Assembly: GCA_016210495.1 (NCBI GenBank)
Contig: JACQUC010000268.1
Span: 1 to 64,000, forward strand
From: Chloroflexota bacterium
Lineage (GTDB): Bacteria > Chloroflexota > FW602-bin22 > JACPRP01
DNA: 64,000 bases
Direction: 5' to 3'
Both the position numbers and the translations under genes were made by a program. Positions 1-8,203 of the stretch are shown here, one piece after another (position 1 is the stretch's first letter; each line of letters opens with the position of its first letter). Below the pieces are notes generated by a model, which did not search any database, was not told the DNA's origin, and saw nothing but the letters and a program-made list of their open reading frames with translations.

Positions 1-1200
<1,200 letters not shown>

Positions 1201-1269
1201 TACGAGCGAGAGATGCGAAATGCGTGTTCCGTTCCAACGAGCGGCACGGCGGGCCGCCCGTTGGAACGG

Positions 1270-1558
1270 AGAGGTTTCTACCCACAAGCGTGCGTCCCTG
1301 CTCCTCGGCTGGCAGCTTCAGCAGGGGACGCAGGCTTCGTTCGGTGACGACTGGGTTGGACAGCGGGTCGCCGAGGCTGACGATCACTTCCAAGACGTCG
1401 GGTGGAAGATCAAGCAGGCTCATGACTTGAGTAACGCGGGCGCGGGTCACGCCGAGTTGGCGGGCCAGATCAACCCGAGAAGTGCATTGCCCCATATCCA
1501 GCATACTTTGCCATTCCCGTGTTGCAGGACCAGTTGGGCTGGTGTACACTGTCGATAG
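1270..1558 (-). pseudogene. Recombinase-associated helix-turn-helix fragment
   Basis: A reverse frame reads ATREWQSMLDMGQC, then SRVDLARQLGVTRARVTQVM, LDLPPDVLEVIVSLGDPL and RSLRPLLKLPAEEQ. This resembles the HTH tail found with resolvase/recombinase-type proteins (WQ..LD....SRA.LAR.LGV.RARVTQ). No credible start or SD precedes it: the frame simply continues into the antisense of the DUF433 gene, and at the other end runs into antisense katG. It is therefore probably a decayed fragment. Its upstream edge carries the motif TGTACACTGTCGATAGACAG (1543-1562), which recurs near 10950. Beyond this relic, the 1201-1639 interval shows nothing recognisable. Confidence 0.45.
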
Positions 1559-1639
1559 ACAGGTCTGCGGTGCGGAACCCAAACACCTACCGAACAAGAC
1601 CCGCCGCACTAAGGGTATTTCGAAGAAGAGGACCGAACA

Positions 1640-1954
1640 ATGGCTCAGTTGATCCAGGAACATATCGAAATCGTCCCCGGAGCTGGGGGGCCGAAGCCGC
1701 GAATCGCTCGGAGTCGAATCCGGGTGCAGGACGTGGTGATCTGGCACGAGAAGCTGGGGATGTCGCCGGATGAGATCGTGCACCATTATCCCACTATCAC
1801 GCTCGCCGACGTGTACGCTGCCCTGGCATACTACTGGGACCACCGAGATGAGATTGAGCGCGCCATCCATGAGGAGCACGCTCTTTTCGAGGAGTTCCGC
1901 AAAGGCCATACCAGCCCGTTGCAAGAGAAGCTGAAGCACCGTCGTCGTGGATAG
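1640..1954 (+). CDS. DUF433 antitoxin-like protein
   Basis: A 104-residue protein with the DUF433 pattern: a conserved 'RIxVQDVVxWHEKLGMSPDEIVHHYP-TLADVYAALAYYWDHRDEI' core (residues about 24-75) that forms an HTH-like fold, then a basic tail. GAGGA lies about 8 bases before the ATG. DUF433 proteins usually form a TA-like pair with a downstream DUF5615 PIN-like protein, and the following gene is exactly that, overlapping by 8 bases. DNA binding and autoregulation are family expectations, not visible here. Confidence 0.85.
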   Translation: MAQLIQEHIEIVPGAGGPKPRIARSRIRVQDVVIWHEKLGMSPDEIVHHYPTITLADVYAALAYYWDHRDEIERAIHEEHALFEEFRKGHTSPLQEKLKHRRRG

Positions 1955-2203
1955 GATCCGATTTCAACTGGACGAACACATCTCGCACGCGGTAGCTCTG
2001 TCGCTGCAACGCCGGGAATCGACGTAATGACTGCGGCCGAGGCCGGACTCCTCGGAACACTCGATGCGCAGATTCTCGACAGCTCCCGTGCCGCCGGCAG
2101 GGTGCTCGTAACACACGACACCGATTTCCTCCGACTGCACAACGAGCAAGGAGCAGCACTTCAATCGGTATCGGGCGATCACGCTCGAGTCCGCGCTCTA
2201 TGA
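1947..2203 (+). pseudogene. DUF5615 PIN-like toxin, frameshifted
   Basis: From GTG 1947 the frame reads DRIRFQLDEHISHAVALSLQ, the DUF5615 N-terminus with the acidic LDEH motif, then stops at 2025 (TAA). The continuation lies in another frame from about 2015: GIDVMTAAEAGLLGTLDAQI, GRVLVTHDTDFLRLH, with the family's T-x-D-x-D-F-L-R-L motif. One base appears missing in the CGCCGGGAATC run near 2013-2017. After LHNEQ the family match also fades, so the C-terminus is degraded. Either a real inactivation of the toxin or an assembly error; loss of the toxin beside an intact DUF433 partner would be tolerable. Confidence 0.7.
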
Positions 2204-2219
2204 GGGAAGCCGGTTTCCG

Positions 2220-2531
2220 GTGGGCGAGTACCTTTCGTTTTGCAGATCATTCGAGGGCGAGTGCCTGAGCAAGGCGTCGAACCGCGGCTACTGGGCGAAC
2301 CCGAGCACGATTGCACAGTTCGGACCTGCGGGCGCGCTTCGGGACTTGAATCCGCCCGGGTCGCCGCGGTGGAAACAGCGCGCGTTCTACGATTTCCTCA
2401 AGGACTTGGCGCCAGTTCTGATGGGTACCTCTGTCGCCAGGATTGCGATCTGGGACATGGTCGGGGTGGACGGGACTCGTGTGTCGGTCGATGATGACTC
2501 TGGTACCATAATGCTGTCATACATGCTATAA
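2220..2531 (+). CDS. Unrecognised ORF or gene remnant
   Basis: An open frame (stop-free from 2112) encodes about 103 residues from GTG 2220, including FCRSFEGECLSKASNRGYWA and DLNPPGSPRWKQRAFYDFLK. No SD precedes the GTG, and the frame can be read upstream through AITLESALYEGSRFPVGEY. The residue composition looks protein-like rather than random, but I recognise no family. It may be the 3' end of a gene whose start was lost when the DUF5615 relic formed. It ends 8 bases before the vapB start and overlaps that gene's -10 box. Confidence 0.3.
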   Translation: MGEYLSFCRSFEGECLSKASNRGYWANPSTIAQFGPAGALRDLNPPGSPRWKQRAFYDFLKDLAPVLMGTSVARIAIWDMVGVDGTRVSVDDDSGTIMLSYML

Positions 2532-2532
2532 T
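2524..2532 (+). promoter_or_regulatory. Extended -10 promoter giving leaderless vapB mRNA
   Basis: TGCTATAAT is a perfect extended -10 box. The vapB ATG starts at 2539, only 6 bases downstream, which is where transcription itself would begin, and no SD fits in TAGCCT. No good -35 is seen, as is common for extended -10 promoters. Confidence 0.6.
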
Positions 2533-2538
2533 TAGCCT

Positions 2539-2763
2539 ATGAAACGTACCACTATCGTGGCCCCGGATGACCTGATCGATCGGCTGCGGCGGGAGGCTGC
2601 CGAACGGGGAGTCTCGCTGGCGACTGTAATCCGTGAGGCACTGGAAGCGAAGGCTCGGAGCTGGCGGCCGAAGCCGCGTAGCCTTGGAATCGGCGACTCG
2701 GGCCGAACCGACATCGCGCGGCGCACAGGCGAGGAGTCGATCGTGCCCCAGCCGTGGCGCTAG
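2539..2763 (+). CDS. Ribbon-helix-helix antitoxin (VapB type)
   Basis: A 74-residue protein beginning KRTTIVAPDDLIDRLRREA, followed by ERGVSLATVIREALE. This is a CopG/Arc-type ribbon-helix-helix: the beta strand TTIVAP and two helices. The C-terminal 35 residues are Arg/Ser/Gly-rich and probably wrap the toxin. It overlaps the downstream PIN toxin gene by 10 bases, the usual VapBC arrangement. The ATG is set by the family N-terminus; the transcript appears leaderless. It is expected to neutralise the toxin and repress its own operon. Confidence 0.85.
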   Translation: MKRTTIVAPDDLIDRLRREAAERGVSLATVIREALEAKARSWRPKPRSLGIGDSGRTDIARRTGEESIVPQPWR

Positions 2764-3167
2764 TCCTCGACACCGGACCGATCTACGCCGCCCTGGACCG
2801 GCGAGATGCCGATTACCAGGCCTGCCGGCGTCTGGTCGAGCAGGCCCGCGAGCCACTCGTCATTCCGGCGCCGGTCCTCGTCGAAGTGGACTACTGGGTC
2901 CGGAAGTGGCTGCGCACTGGCGTCCTCGTCGCGTTTCTAGACGACATTGCGGTCGGGGCCTTTGAAGTGGAGGACCTCGTTCCCCAGGACTACCGGCGGG
3001 TGCGCGAGATCTGCGATCAGTACGCCGATGCGGATATTGGCTTCGTCGATGCAGGCGTGCTCGCGGTCGTCGAGCGGCTGAACGAACCGAAGCTCGGAAC
3101 TCTGGATCGGCGCCATTTCGGCATGCTGCGCCCTCGTCACGTGGACGCGCTTCAACTGCTCCCCTGA
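2754..3167 (+). CDS. vapC: PIN-domain ribonuclease toxin (VapC)
   Basis: A 137-residue PIN domain starting at GTG 2754 (M-A-L-V-L-D-T-G). The acidic catalytic set is intact: D6 (VLDTGPI), E44 (VLVEVDYW), D99 (GFVDAGVLAV) and D118 (TLDRRHFG). PIN toxins bind Mg/Mn and cleave RNA, commonly tRNA or rRNA. It is translationally coupled to the preceding RHH antitoxin through the 10-base overlap. All family hallmarks are present, so it is likely functional. Confidence 0.92.
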   Translation: MALVLDTGPIYAALDRRDADYQACRRLVEQAREPLVIPAPVLVEVDYWVRKWLRTGVLVAFLDDIAVGAFEVEDLVPQDYRRVREICDQYADADIGFVDAGVLAVVERLNEPKLGTLDRRHFGMLRPRHVDALQLLP

Positions 3168-3225
3168 CGAGCCGCCCGACGCTTCCAGTGATACGGAGAA
3201 GCATTTGCATGCTGGATTGGAGAAA

Positions 3226-3274
3226 GTTCGGGATTTCCCCCTCCTCGGGGAGCCAATTACCCCAAATCCCGAAC
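3226..3274. repeat. Inverted repeat, 11-bp arms
   Basis: GTTCGGGATTT (3226-3236) pairs with AAATCCCGAAC (3264-3274), with CCCC/GGGG able to pair inside. There is no T-run, so it is not a simple terminator; it could be an RNA structure or an operator. It lies between vapC and the terminator at 3333. Confidence 0.6.
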
Positions 3275-3332
3275 TCTTCCCGGCGTGGTTAACAATCCGG
3301 GGTTCGGCACATTCGGCAGCTGGTGAAGGGCG

Positions 3333-3368
3333 ATCCGCACGCGGTACCATCGCGTGCGGATTTTTCTT
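3333..3368 (+). terminator. Rho-independent terminator
   Basis: ATCCGCACGCG (3333-3343) and CGCGTGCGGAT (3351-3361) form a perfect 11-bp stem with a 7-base loop, followed by TTTTCTT. The polarity is for plus-strand transcripts, so it ends the vapBC message or an unannotated RNA from 3170-3330. The interval 3168-3534 otherwise holds only the inverted repeat at 3226. Confidence 0.85.
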
Positions 3369-3534
3369 GCAAAGGCCGTCGCCCCAGCCATCTTGGCCGC
3401 CTCGGCCGGCGACTCCCGTGGCGTCTCCCGCTCACTGCTCCGCTGCCTCCAAGCTTGGCATGCGCACGTCTCGCCGGGCGGCCGACGTCGGCTGGTTGCC
3501 AGGGTCCCTCGGTTCTCCGGAAGCCGCGCACGTT

Positions 3535-3708
3535 TCAGTCCGCAGCCCGCCGGGTTTTTGGCGAGTGGATGTGCGCGACCTTCTCGAGATCGTTCTCGAA
3601 CACCGCCTCGGTGTAGCCCGGGGAGACGCACTGGTCTCCCGAGAGAGCGTACAGCGCCAGCTTGGTCTTCTCGCGTGGCTTCTTCGGTCCGGTCGTCGCG
3701 TCCCTCAC
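3535..3708 (-). pseudogene. HNH-nuclease N-terminal remnant
   Basis: A 57-codon reverse frame starts at GTG 3708, overlapping the stop of the upstream 198-residue gene (GTGA). It reads PREKTKLALYALSGDQCVSP, then GYTEAVFENDLEKVAHIHS. This matches the start of many HNH endonucleases ('LWALSGGRCAFPGC...L....VGEIAHI'), but the second Cys of C..PGC is Tyr and the frame ends at 3535 before the N..LC..HH..VD core. No continuation was found in the other frames. It is probably a truncated nuclease still translationally coupled to its partner. Confidence 0.45.
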
Positions 3709-4301
3709 TCCCGCTCCTCCGCAGGCATCACCGTGACGTTCTCAGCCAGGCGCAGCATGAAGTCCGTCGAATAGACCGTGAAGTCAGGCAATTTGCCCAC
3801 GATGCGATAGATGGCGGCCGTCCGGATCGTCAGATGGATCTCGCTCATCTTGAACCACGCCTTCGGCCGCGCCAGCGCCCAGTCGTTCCGCGACGCGAAG
3901 CCGAGGATGAACGTCCTGCCCGCCGGGAAGTACTCGGCCTCCACGATCACGTCGGGGAGGTTGTCTGCTCGTAACTGCAGCCGCAGCGGGATGAGCCCAC
4001 CGCGCTGGTAGAGCGCACACGAGTCGCCGATGACGTAGTACGCCTCGAACTGAGCGGTCTCGTCCCTGAAGTCGAAGCCTAGCCAGTCGCGCGCAAAGCC
4101 CTCACGGTTTTCTTTCTGTAGGCGCGCCAGGTGACGCTGGCGCCATCTCTCGAGGTGCTTGCCCTGCTCGCTGCCGATGAAGCCGGCGTGAATTTTGTCG
4201 ATAGTCGACCTCCCGGTCTCCGCGACCCAAAGATCGGTCAGATGCCGGTCCCGCTCGCGCGACAGGAACACAGGCTGCCCGGCGACCCGGATGATGGGCA
4301 C
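3705..4301 (-). CDS. Hypothetical protein, 198 aa
   Basis: The frame starts at GTG 4301 with GGAG 6-8 bases upstream and begins PIIRVAGQPVFLSRERDRHL. It is rich in aromatic and charged residues, with no signal peptide or transmembrane segment, and is presumably cytoplasmic. Recognisable stretches such as YYVIGDSCALYQRGGLIPLR and WFKMSEIHLTIRTAAIYRIV look like alternating beta strands, but I do not recognise the family. Its stop overlaps the HNH remnant downstream by 4 bases, suggesting a two-gene nuclease-linked cassette that has lost its second half. Confidence 0.6.
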   Translation of the reverse strand: MPIIRVAGQPVFLSRERDRHLTDLWVAETGRSTIDKIHAGFIGSEQGKHLERWRQRHLARLQKENREGFARDWLGFDFRDETAQFEAYYVIGDSCALYQRGGLIPLRLQLRADNLPDVIVEAEYFPAGRTFILGFASRNDWALARPKAWFKMSEIHLTIRTAAIYRIVGKLPDFTVYSTDFMLRLAENVTVMPAEERE

Positions 4302-4571
4302 GAATCTCTCCTTCCTGGCGGATCAGGTTTTCGCCTTCAGCGTGGAACGTGGCCAGCTGCAGCTGAGCGAGCAGTAGGCGGACGACATTTTGCCACAGCG
4401 CTTGCTCGCGGCAGTTGCGGCAGATCTCTTCTTGCCGTTAGAGGGAGCTGTACTCGCTCATCGCCTAGCCGCCGGGGGACACTCTGGTATGGATCGCGCA
4501 TCTCGTTGGGGACATCTCCCGCCTCCGGACTCGCTGCCGGACCTGCTGATGGCCGGCCATGCGTATTGTAC

Positions 4572-4600
4572 TTGCGGGTCAGCAAAACATCAAGTATAAT
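4572..4600 (+). promoter_or_regulatory. Promoter giving leaderless AbiEi mRNA
   Basis: TTGCGG (4572-4577), 17-base spacer, TATAAT (4595-4600). The AbiEi ATG begins at 4608, seven bases after the -10 box, with TTGAGCT between and no SD. The rest of the gap 4302-4571 shows nothing I recognise. Confidence 0.65.
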
Positions 4601-4607
4601 TTGAGCT

Positions 4608-5243
4608 ATGGCTGACCCGATGATGAACGAGTCCGCATCACCTGCTACTCATCCTGACCGCCTGCGCCTCTTCGAGGTCGCGTCAGAGCAGGGTGGCTAC
4701 TTCACGGCCGAGCAGGCCCGGGAGAGCGGGTACAGCTTTGCCCTGCTCTCGCACCACGTCAAGAGCGGCCGGTTCATCCGCGTCCGGCGCGGTCTCTATC
4801 GCCTCCGCGAGTATCCTTCGTTCCCGCGCGAGGAGGTGCTGGCCGCCTGGCTTGCTGCCGGGAAGGACGTAGCCGTCGTCTCACATGAGAGCGCGCTCGA
4901 TCTGCTCAACCTGAGCGACGTCATCCCGGACGCGGTGCACCTCACCGTCCCCCGCTCCCGGCGCTACATTCCTGCGCCCCCCGGGGTGAAGATCCATACG
5001 ACCGAACGGCCGCTGGGGCCAAGCGACCTGACCTACCATGATGGCATGGTGACCACTGCGGCGACACGCACCATCCTCGACGCAGCCGAGGCCGGCACAG
5101 CGCCGGACCAGGTGGAGCTGGCGGTGGTCCAAGCGGTCGAGCGAGGTCTGGCCGCACCCGACCAGCTCCGGCGGGATGCCGTCCCGCGTGGCCGGCGGGT
5201 GACCGCGCTGATCGTGGGCGCGCTCCGCAGGGCTGCGGCGTGA
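4608..5243 (+). CDS. Type IV TA antitoxin, AbiEi family
   Basis: A 211-residue protein with the AbiEi N-terminal winged-helix domain (residues 20-70: LRLFEVASEQGGYFTAEQAR, HHVKSGRFIRVRRGLYRL) and the C-terminal domain (SHESALDLLNLSDVIPDAVH, TERPLGPSDLTYHDGMVTT, ATRTILDAAEAG). In AbiE systems the antitoxin represses its operon and opposes a nucleotidyltransferase toxin, AbiEii, encoded immediately downstream. Here the next gene starts in the right place, with GTG overlapping this stop, but is only a stub. This antitoxin is therefore an orphan. Confidence 0.9.
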   Translation: MADPMMNESASPATHPDRLRLFEVASEQGGYFTAEQARESGYSFALLSHHVKSGRFIRVRRGLYRLREYPSFPREEVLAAWLAAGKDVAVVSHESALDLLNLSDVIPDAVHLTVPRSRRYIPAPPGVKIHTTERPLGPSDLTYHDGMVTTAATRTILDAAEAGTAPDQVELAVVQAVERGLAAPDQLRRDAVPRGRRVTALIVGALRRAAA

Positions 5244-5287
5244 GATACGCGACCGCCGGCGCCTTCCGCACGGTCATCGAGCAGGCG
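5240..5287 (+). pseudogene. AbiEii toxin 5' stub
   Basis: GTG 5240 overlaps the AbiEi stop (GTGA) and reads RYATAGAFRTVIEQ, the typical AbiEii opening (MKYA.A.AFR.ALE). After about 15 codons the homology ends abruptly, and the nucleotidyltransferase GG..LL motif is nowhere nearby. The downstream sequence belongs to an oppositely oriented gene. The toxin has been removed by deletion or replacement. Confidence 0.6.
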
Positions 5288-5366
5288 ACGCCAGATAACA
5301 TCACGGGAGTGGGGCGATCCGTCTGGTTGCCGTTGCTGCCAACCAGGTCGCGCCACGCCTCCTCGA

Positions 5367-5627
5367 TCACGGCTCCCTCTCGGCCTGCAATGGGGCTGTG
5401 TCCGCTCCCATGGCCTTGTGGCGCAGCCCGGCACCGAAGCGCTTCTCGTAGATGGCGCGCACCCAATCCTCCACCGGTGCCTTCCACTGCTGTCTGGGCG
5501 ACGGGATGTTCTTGATTAGGCTCCTGGGGCTGAGGCCCAGCTCCTTGGCCATACGCAGCGCATCGTCGGACAGGCGGCAGCGCCGCTGCGCCTCCATCCA
5601 TAGCTGCTGCTGGTCGGACCTTTTCAT
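5367..5627 (-). CDS. Conserved small hypothetical protein
   Basis: An 86-residue protein beginning KRSDQQQLWMEAQRRCRLSD, then LRMAKELGLSPRSLIKNIPS, WKAPVEDWVRAIYEKRFG. This pattern (Q..LW.EA...C.LS....RMA.ELG..P..L......WK.P...W....Y..RFG) belongs to a widespread small conserved protein of unknown function. It has no signal peptide or membrane segment. It faces the AbiEii stub and may have arrived with the event that removed the toxin. The C-terminal tail after RFGAGLRHKAM is probably variable. Confidence 0.6.
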   Translation of the reverse strand: MKRSDQQQLWMEAQRRCRLSDDALRMAKELGLSPRSLIKNIPSPRQQWKAPVEDWVRAIYEKRFGAGLRHKAMGADTAPLQAEREP

Positions 5628-5730
5628 TTCGTCGCTCCGTACGATGTGCGGTTACTTCACTTAGCGACCGATCTCCTCGGTGGAATCGGCCGGGGATCAC
5701 GGTCCATCGACATCCGTTTCTTCTTCTACG

Positions 5731-6060
5731 CTACGTTCCGCGGCGCTGGTCTTGGCAATGAGGGCAGGAATGCAACGCGCGGTATCCCTCGGTAGTCGTG
5801 ATGGTTTCCGCAGCACGTAGGAAGAAGCGCAACGTCTCCTTGTCGCGCGGTAGCTTCCGGCACCGGTCGCTGTAGACCCGGTTCTTCGCCGGTCCTGCCA
5901 GGTTCGTGCCACAGTTTGGGACAGTCCCTCCGGCAGTGCGTAACGTGGGCCGGGACGTGGCAGTCGTCCGAACCTGGCCGCTGGGCGGGCATCTGGCCGG
6001 AGCGAGCCGGGTGGGACAGGCAGCCGTGGCTCACGCCCAATCGGGCAGCGGCCTCAGTAG
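5731..6060 (-). pseudogene. Frameshifted HTH / zinc-ribbon gene
   Basis: One reverse frame gives VITTEAAARLGVSHGCLSH and ARSGQMPAQR, an excisionase-type (HTH_17) DNA-binding domain. Near 5920 the coding signal shifts to another frame: VPNCGTNLAG, KNRVYSDRCRKLPRDKETLR, ALHSCPHCQDQRRG, stop at 5731. The second part has paired CxxC-like motifs typical of a small zinc ribbon. No single frame covers both and no start is obvious; the front overlaps the DUF3841 stop. It is best read as a decayed or mis-sequenced gene. Confidence 0.4.
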
Positions 6061-6072
6061 TAATGACCAGGG

Positions 6073-6684
6073 CTAGCGTCCACTCAAGCTTGCCGCAACC
6101 GCATTGTCATCAGCCAATGTTCGACGAGCCAGATTGAACGGCTTCGCCTTTGAGACCTCGGCTAGCTCGACGTACTCGACACACGCCTGGATATAGGGGT
6201 CTTGCCCTTCTACTGTCCAGAGCGGCGAACGAGACAGCGCCTCGAGATCGAAGATGCGCTCCCAACTTGCTTCGACGATTGCCTGATACTTGCGCGGCAT
6301 TCCTGCATAGCGACCGGGAGGCAGGACGTGGTTTTCGTAGTATTCGGACTCCTCGTCGCTCAGGGGCAGGTAGCCAGTGTTCAACACAGCGTGCCAGGCG
6401 TCAAAATCGGAAAGCAAGACGCGCTCTTTGGGCACTTCGACCATCAGAAGCACACTCGGCTCCTTCCACTGGTGCCGCCAGGAGCGAAGGTCCTCCTTGG
6501 GCTGATACCAGCCCCAGATGGGGTAGCCGCCACCATAACCAGGGATACGCGTAGCCATTTGGGAACGCATCCAGTCGTAGGCGAGCCTATACCCGTGCCA
6601 GACTCGCTCGGCATCGCAACGAAGGATTCTCTGTTGCAGAAAAGCCCGCCACGCCTGTATGCTCTGGACAGTGTAGATCAGCAA
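6073..6684 (-). CDS. DUF3841 family protein
   Basis: About 203 residues with the DUF3841 signature: LLIYTVQSIQAW at the start, YRLAYDWMRSQMATRI, YPIWGWYQPKEDLR, then VLLMVEVPKERVLLSDFDAW and HAVLNTGYLPLS. The function of the family is unknown; members are often found in mobile or defence-rich regions, as here. I place the start at TTG 6684, with GAGAGG six bases upstream, because the family begins at LLIYTVQ; an upstream TTG at 6726 would add 14 unconserved residues. Its 3' end overlaps the frameshifted HTH gene. Confidence 0.8.
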   Translation of the reverse strand: MLIYTVQSIQAWRAFLQQRILRCDAERVWHGYRLAYDWMRSQMATRIPGYGGGYPIWGWYQPKEDLRSWRHQWKEPSVLLMVEVPKERVLLSDFDAWHAVLNTGYLPLSDEESEYYENHVLPPGRYAGMPRKYQAIVEASWERIFDLEALSRSPLWTVEGQDPYIQACVEYVELAEVSKAKPFNLARRTLADDNAVAASLSGR

Positions 6685-6744
6685 GCGATGCCTCTCAGTT
6701 CTCGCACGGCTCGCAGGCAGGTCCAACGGGCGACCCGCCGGCAG

Positions 6745-7146
6745 CTACGACCGTCCTCTGGCCGGCGTGACGTCGGTCTGTGCGAAGTCGTCGCCTTTGA
6801 ATAGGAGCGGTTCGCCCGTGACCTTGGCGAGCGCGTAGGCGAAACAGTCGCCGAAGTTCAGCTGCGCCTGATGCCCGCTGCCCTTGCCGAAGTCCCGATA
6901 CGCTTCGCGGCCGCGCCGAGCCTGCTCCTCTGTCACTGGCTCGACGACGATGTCAGCGACCTTCAGGAGGTCGTCGAACCGGCGGCTGGAGATCGGGTCG
7001 TGGCTGGCATCGGTGACGATAGCAGCCTCGAGAAAACTGGCCGCGGAAATCCTACGGGTGGTCGCCTGGGCGATCGCCTCGGCACACGACCGCGCCTCCG
7101 GCTCGTCGCGTAGGATGGCCAGAACTGCGGAGGTGTCAATGATCAT
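6745..7146 (-). CDS. vapC: PIN-domain ribonuclease toxin (VapC)
   Basis: A 133-residue PIN domain of the Rv0624/VapC30 type. The acidic residues are D4 (MIIDTSAVLAIL), E40 (SAASFLEAAIV), D100 (LNFGDCFAYALA) and the GDD at 119-120 (LLFKGDDFAQTD). It starts inside the antitoxin gene (ATGA overlap), so the pair is translationally coupled. Predicted Mg-dependent RNA cleavage. The short C-terminal PARGRS tail is ordinary for the family. Confidence 0.93.
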   Translation of the reverse strand: MIIDTSAVLAILRDEPEARSCAEAIAQATTRRISAASFLEAAIVTDASHDPISSRRFDDLLKVADIVVEPVTEEQARRGREAYRDFGKGSGHQAQLNFGDCFAYALAKVTGEPLLFKGDDFAQTDVTPARGRS

Positions 7147-7397
7147 CGCGGCAGCCCACGCTCATCGTAGAGTAGCGTCCCGTGGTCGACGGATCGGTAC
7201 GGCTCCTTCATATGTGCCGCGCAGTCTCTGCCAATCGCGAGGAGATGGTCCACAAGGTTGACGTCCCGCTGGCGACGCACGCGATCGAGTCGCTCTCGTA
7301 CCGCCACTGTGACGGCTACCGTCAGGTTTTCCCCAGTTAGTTCTGCCAGTTCCCGCGCCAGACGATGCGTCTCCTCGTTCTTGATGTTCAGACTCAT
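7143..7397 (-). CDS. vapB: VapB antitoxin (Rv0623 type)
   Basis: An 84-residue protein starting at ATG 7397 (MSLNIKNEETHRLARELAEL), with GGTGGAAGG upstream. An earlier GTG would add 11 residues but lacks an SD. It has the type II PSK-factor/VapB N-terminal beta-helix-helix motif (TGENLTVAVTVAVRERLDRV), which binds DNA, and a C-terminal toxin-binding tail (HGTLLYDERGLPR). It overlaps vapC by four bases. It should repress the operon with its toxin. Confidence 0.9.
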   Translation of the reverse strand: MSLNIKNEETHRLARELAELTGENLTVAVTVAVRERLDRVRRQRDVNLVDHLLAIGRDCAAHMKEPYRSVDHGTLLYDERGLPR

Positions 7398-7515
7398 GCC
7401 TTCCACCTTTCCACCATGAACTACCCCCATTCTACCACATCGAAACCATCGAACGCGAGGTCTTCTCGGGACTGAGAAAACCTCTTCGCGTCTGCTTGCG
7501 GCGGAACCCCAAGGA

Positions 7516-7920
7516 TCACCTCTGCGCCCTCAGCACCTTGAGGCCCGCGCACGCCTCGATGACGTCGAAGTCGCCGTCTTTGTGAAGAAGGGCCAAGTCG
7601 TTTTCAATGCATATCGCGGCAATGATACAATCTACCGTCTTCCTGACCGTCTTGCCCTTCTTACGGCAATCCCTGTATATCTGCGCCGCTCGTAAGTACG
7701 TCTGGGTGCCTCGTGGTCTCTGGATGGGGAATTCCAGCAGATAGTCTTTCGCCTTCTGAAAATACTTGTCTTCTCTGATACCTTGCAGGATTTCCGTGAG
7801 GATTATCTCTGTAATAGAGACATCCTGCGCCTGCTCGATGAGGTTGTGGAGCTGGCGGTGCTCAAGCGAGTCCACACCGTTGAGGAAGTCAATCCACACG
7901 CTGGTGTCCGCGATGATCAT
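7516..7920 (-). CDS. vapC: PIN-domain ribonuclease toxin (VapC)
   Basis: A 134-residue PIN domain with D5 (MIIADTSVWIDFL), E43 (IILTEILQGI), D97 (KTVDCIIAAIC) and acidic D115/D117 (HKDGDFDVI). It resembles the VapC11/VapC-15 type, in which the second helix carries the ILTEILQG motif. Codon use is less GC-rich than that of its neighbours, as is the antitoxin's, which fits recent acquisition. It overlaps the upstream antitoxin gene by four bases (ATGA). Confidence 0.94.
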   Translation of the reverse strand: MIIADTSVWIDFLNGVDSLEHRQLHNLIEQAQDVSITEIILTEILQGIREDKYFQKAKDYLLEFPIQRPRGTQTYLRAAQIYRDCRKKGKTVRKTVDCIIAAICIENDLALLHKDGDFDVIEACAGLKVLRAQR

Positions 7921-8117
7921 ACCCTGCTCTCTCGCATCTCAGGGAGATTGCCAACCCATTCCACCTTGCCCTCGAGCTCGAGGACTCTCTTCCTCCTCTC
8001 CCTGCTGACGAGTTCTCGAATCGCGTAGTTCACAAGCTCCTTCTTGGTCCTTATTTGGGTGAGCTTCATGGCCTCCGCCACGAGGTCTTCGTCAAGCTCG
8101 ATATTCGTTCTTATCAT
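7917..8117 (-). CDS. vapB: VapB antitoxin (VapB11-like)
   Basis: A 66-residue protein starting at ATG 8117 behind GGAGG. Its N-terminus RTNIELDEDLVAEAMKLTQI, followed by TKKELVNYAIRELV, is a ribbon-helix-helix typical of VapB antitoxins ('RTTI.ID..L...A......KKE.V..AL'). The tail ELEGKVEWVGNLPEMR would contact the toxin groove. A promoter and overlapping palindrome lie just upstream (8137-8175), consistent with conditional cooperativity-type autoregulation. Confidence 0.92.
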   Translation of the reverse strand: MIRTNIELDEDLVAEAMKLTQIRTKKELVNYAIRELVSRERRKRVLELEGKVEWVGNLPEMRESRV

Positions 8118-8136
8118 GCAATCATCCTCCTTCCCG

Positions 8137-8175
8137 CCATACACAAAATATAGCATAGTTATGTGTATGGAGCAA
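8137..8175 (-). promoter_or_regulatory. vapBC promoter with embedded operator
   Basis: On the minus strand: TTGCTC (8175-8170), 17-base spacer, TATATT (8152-8147). An inverted repeat CCATACACA (8137-8145) / TGTGTATGG (8162-8170) straddles the -10 box and spacer, the expected operator position for VapB autoregulation. Confidence 0.75.
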
Positions 8176-8203
8176 GCGGGTGCTGCGCCAGCAACAACGG
8201 GTG

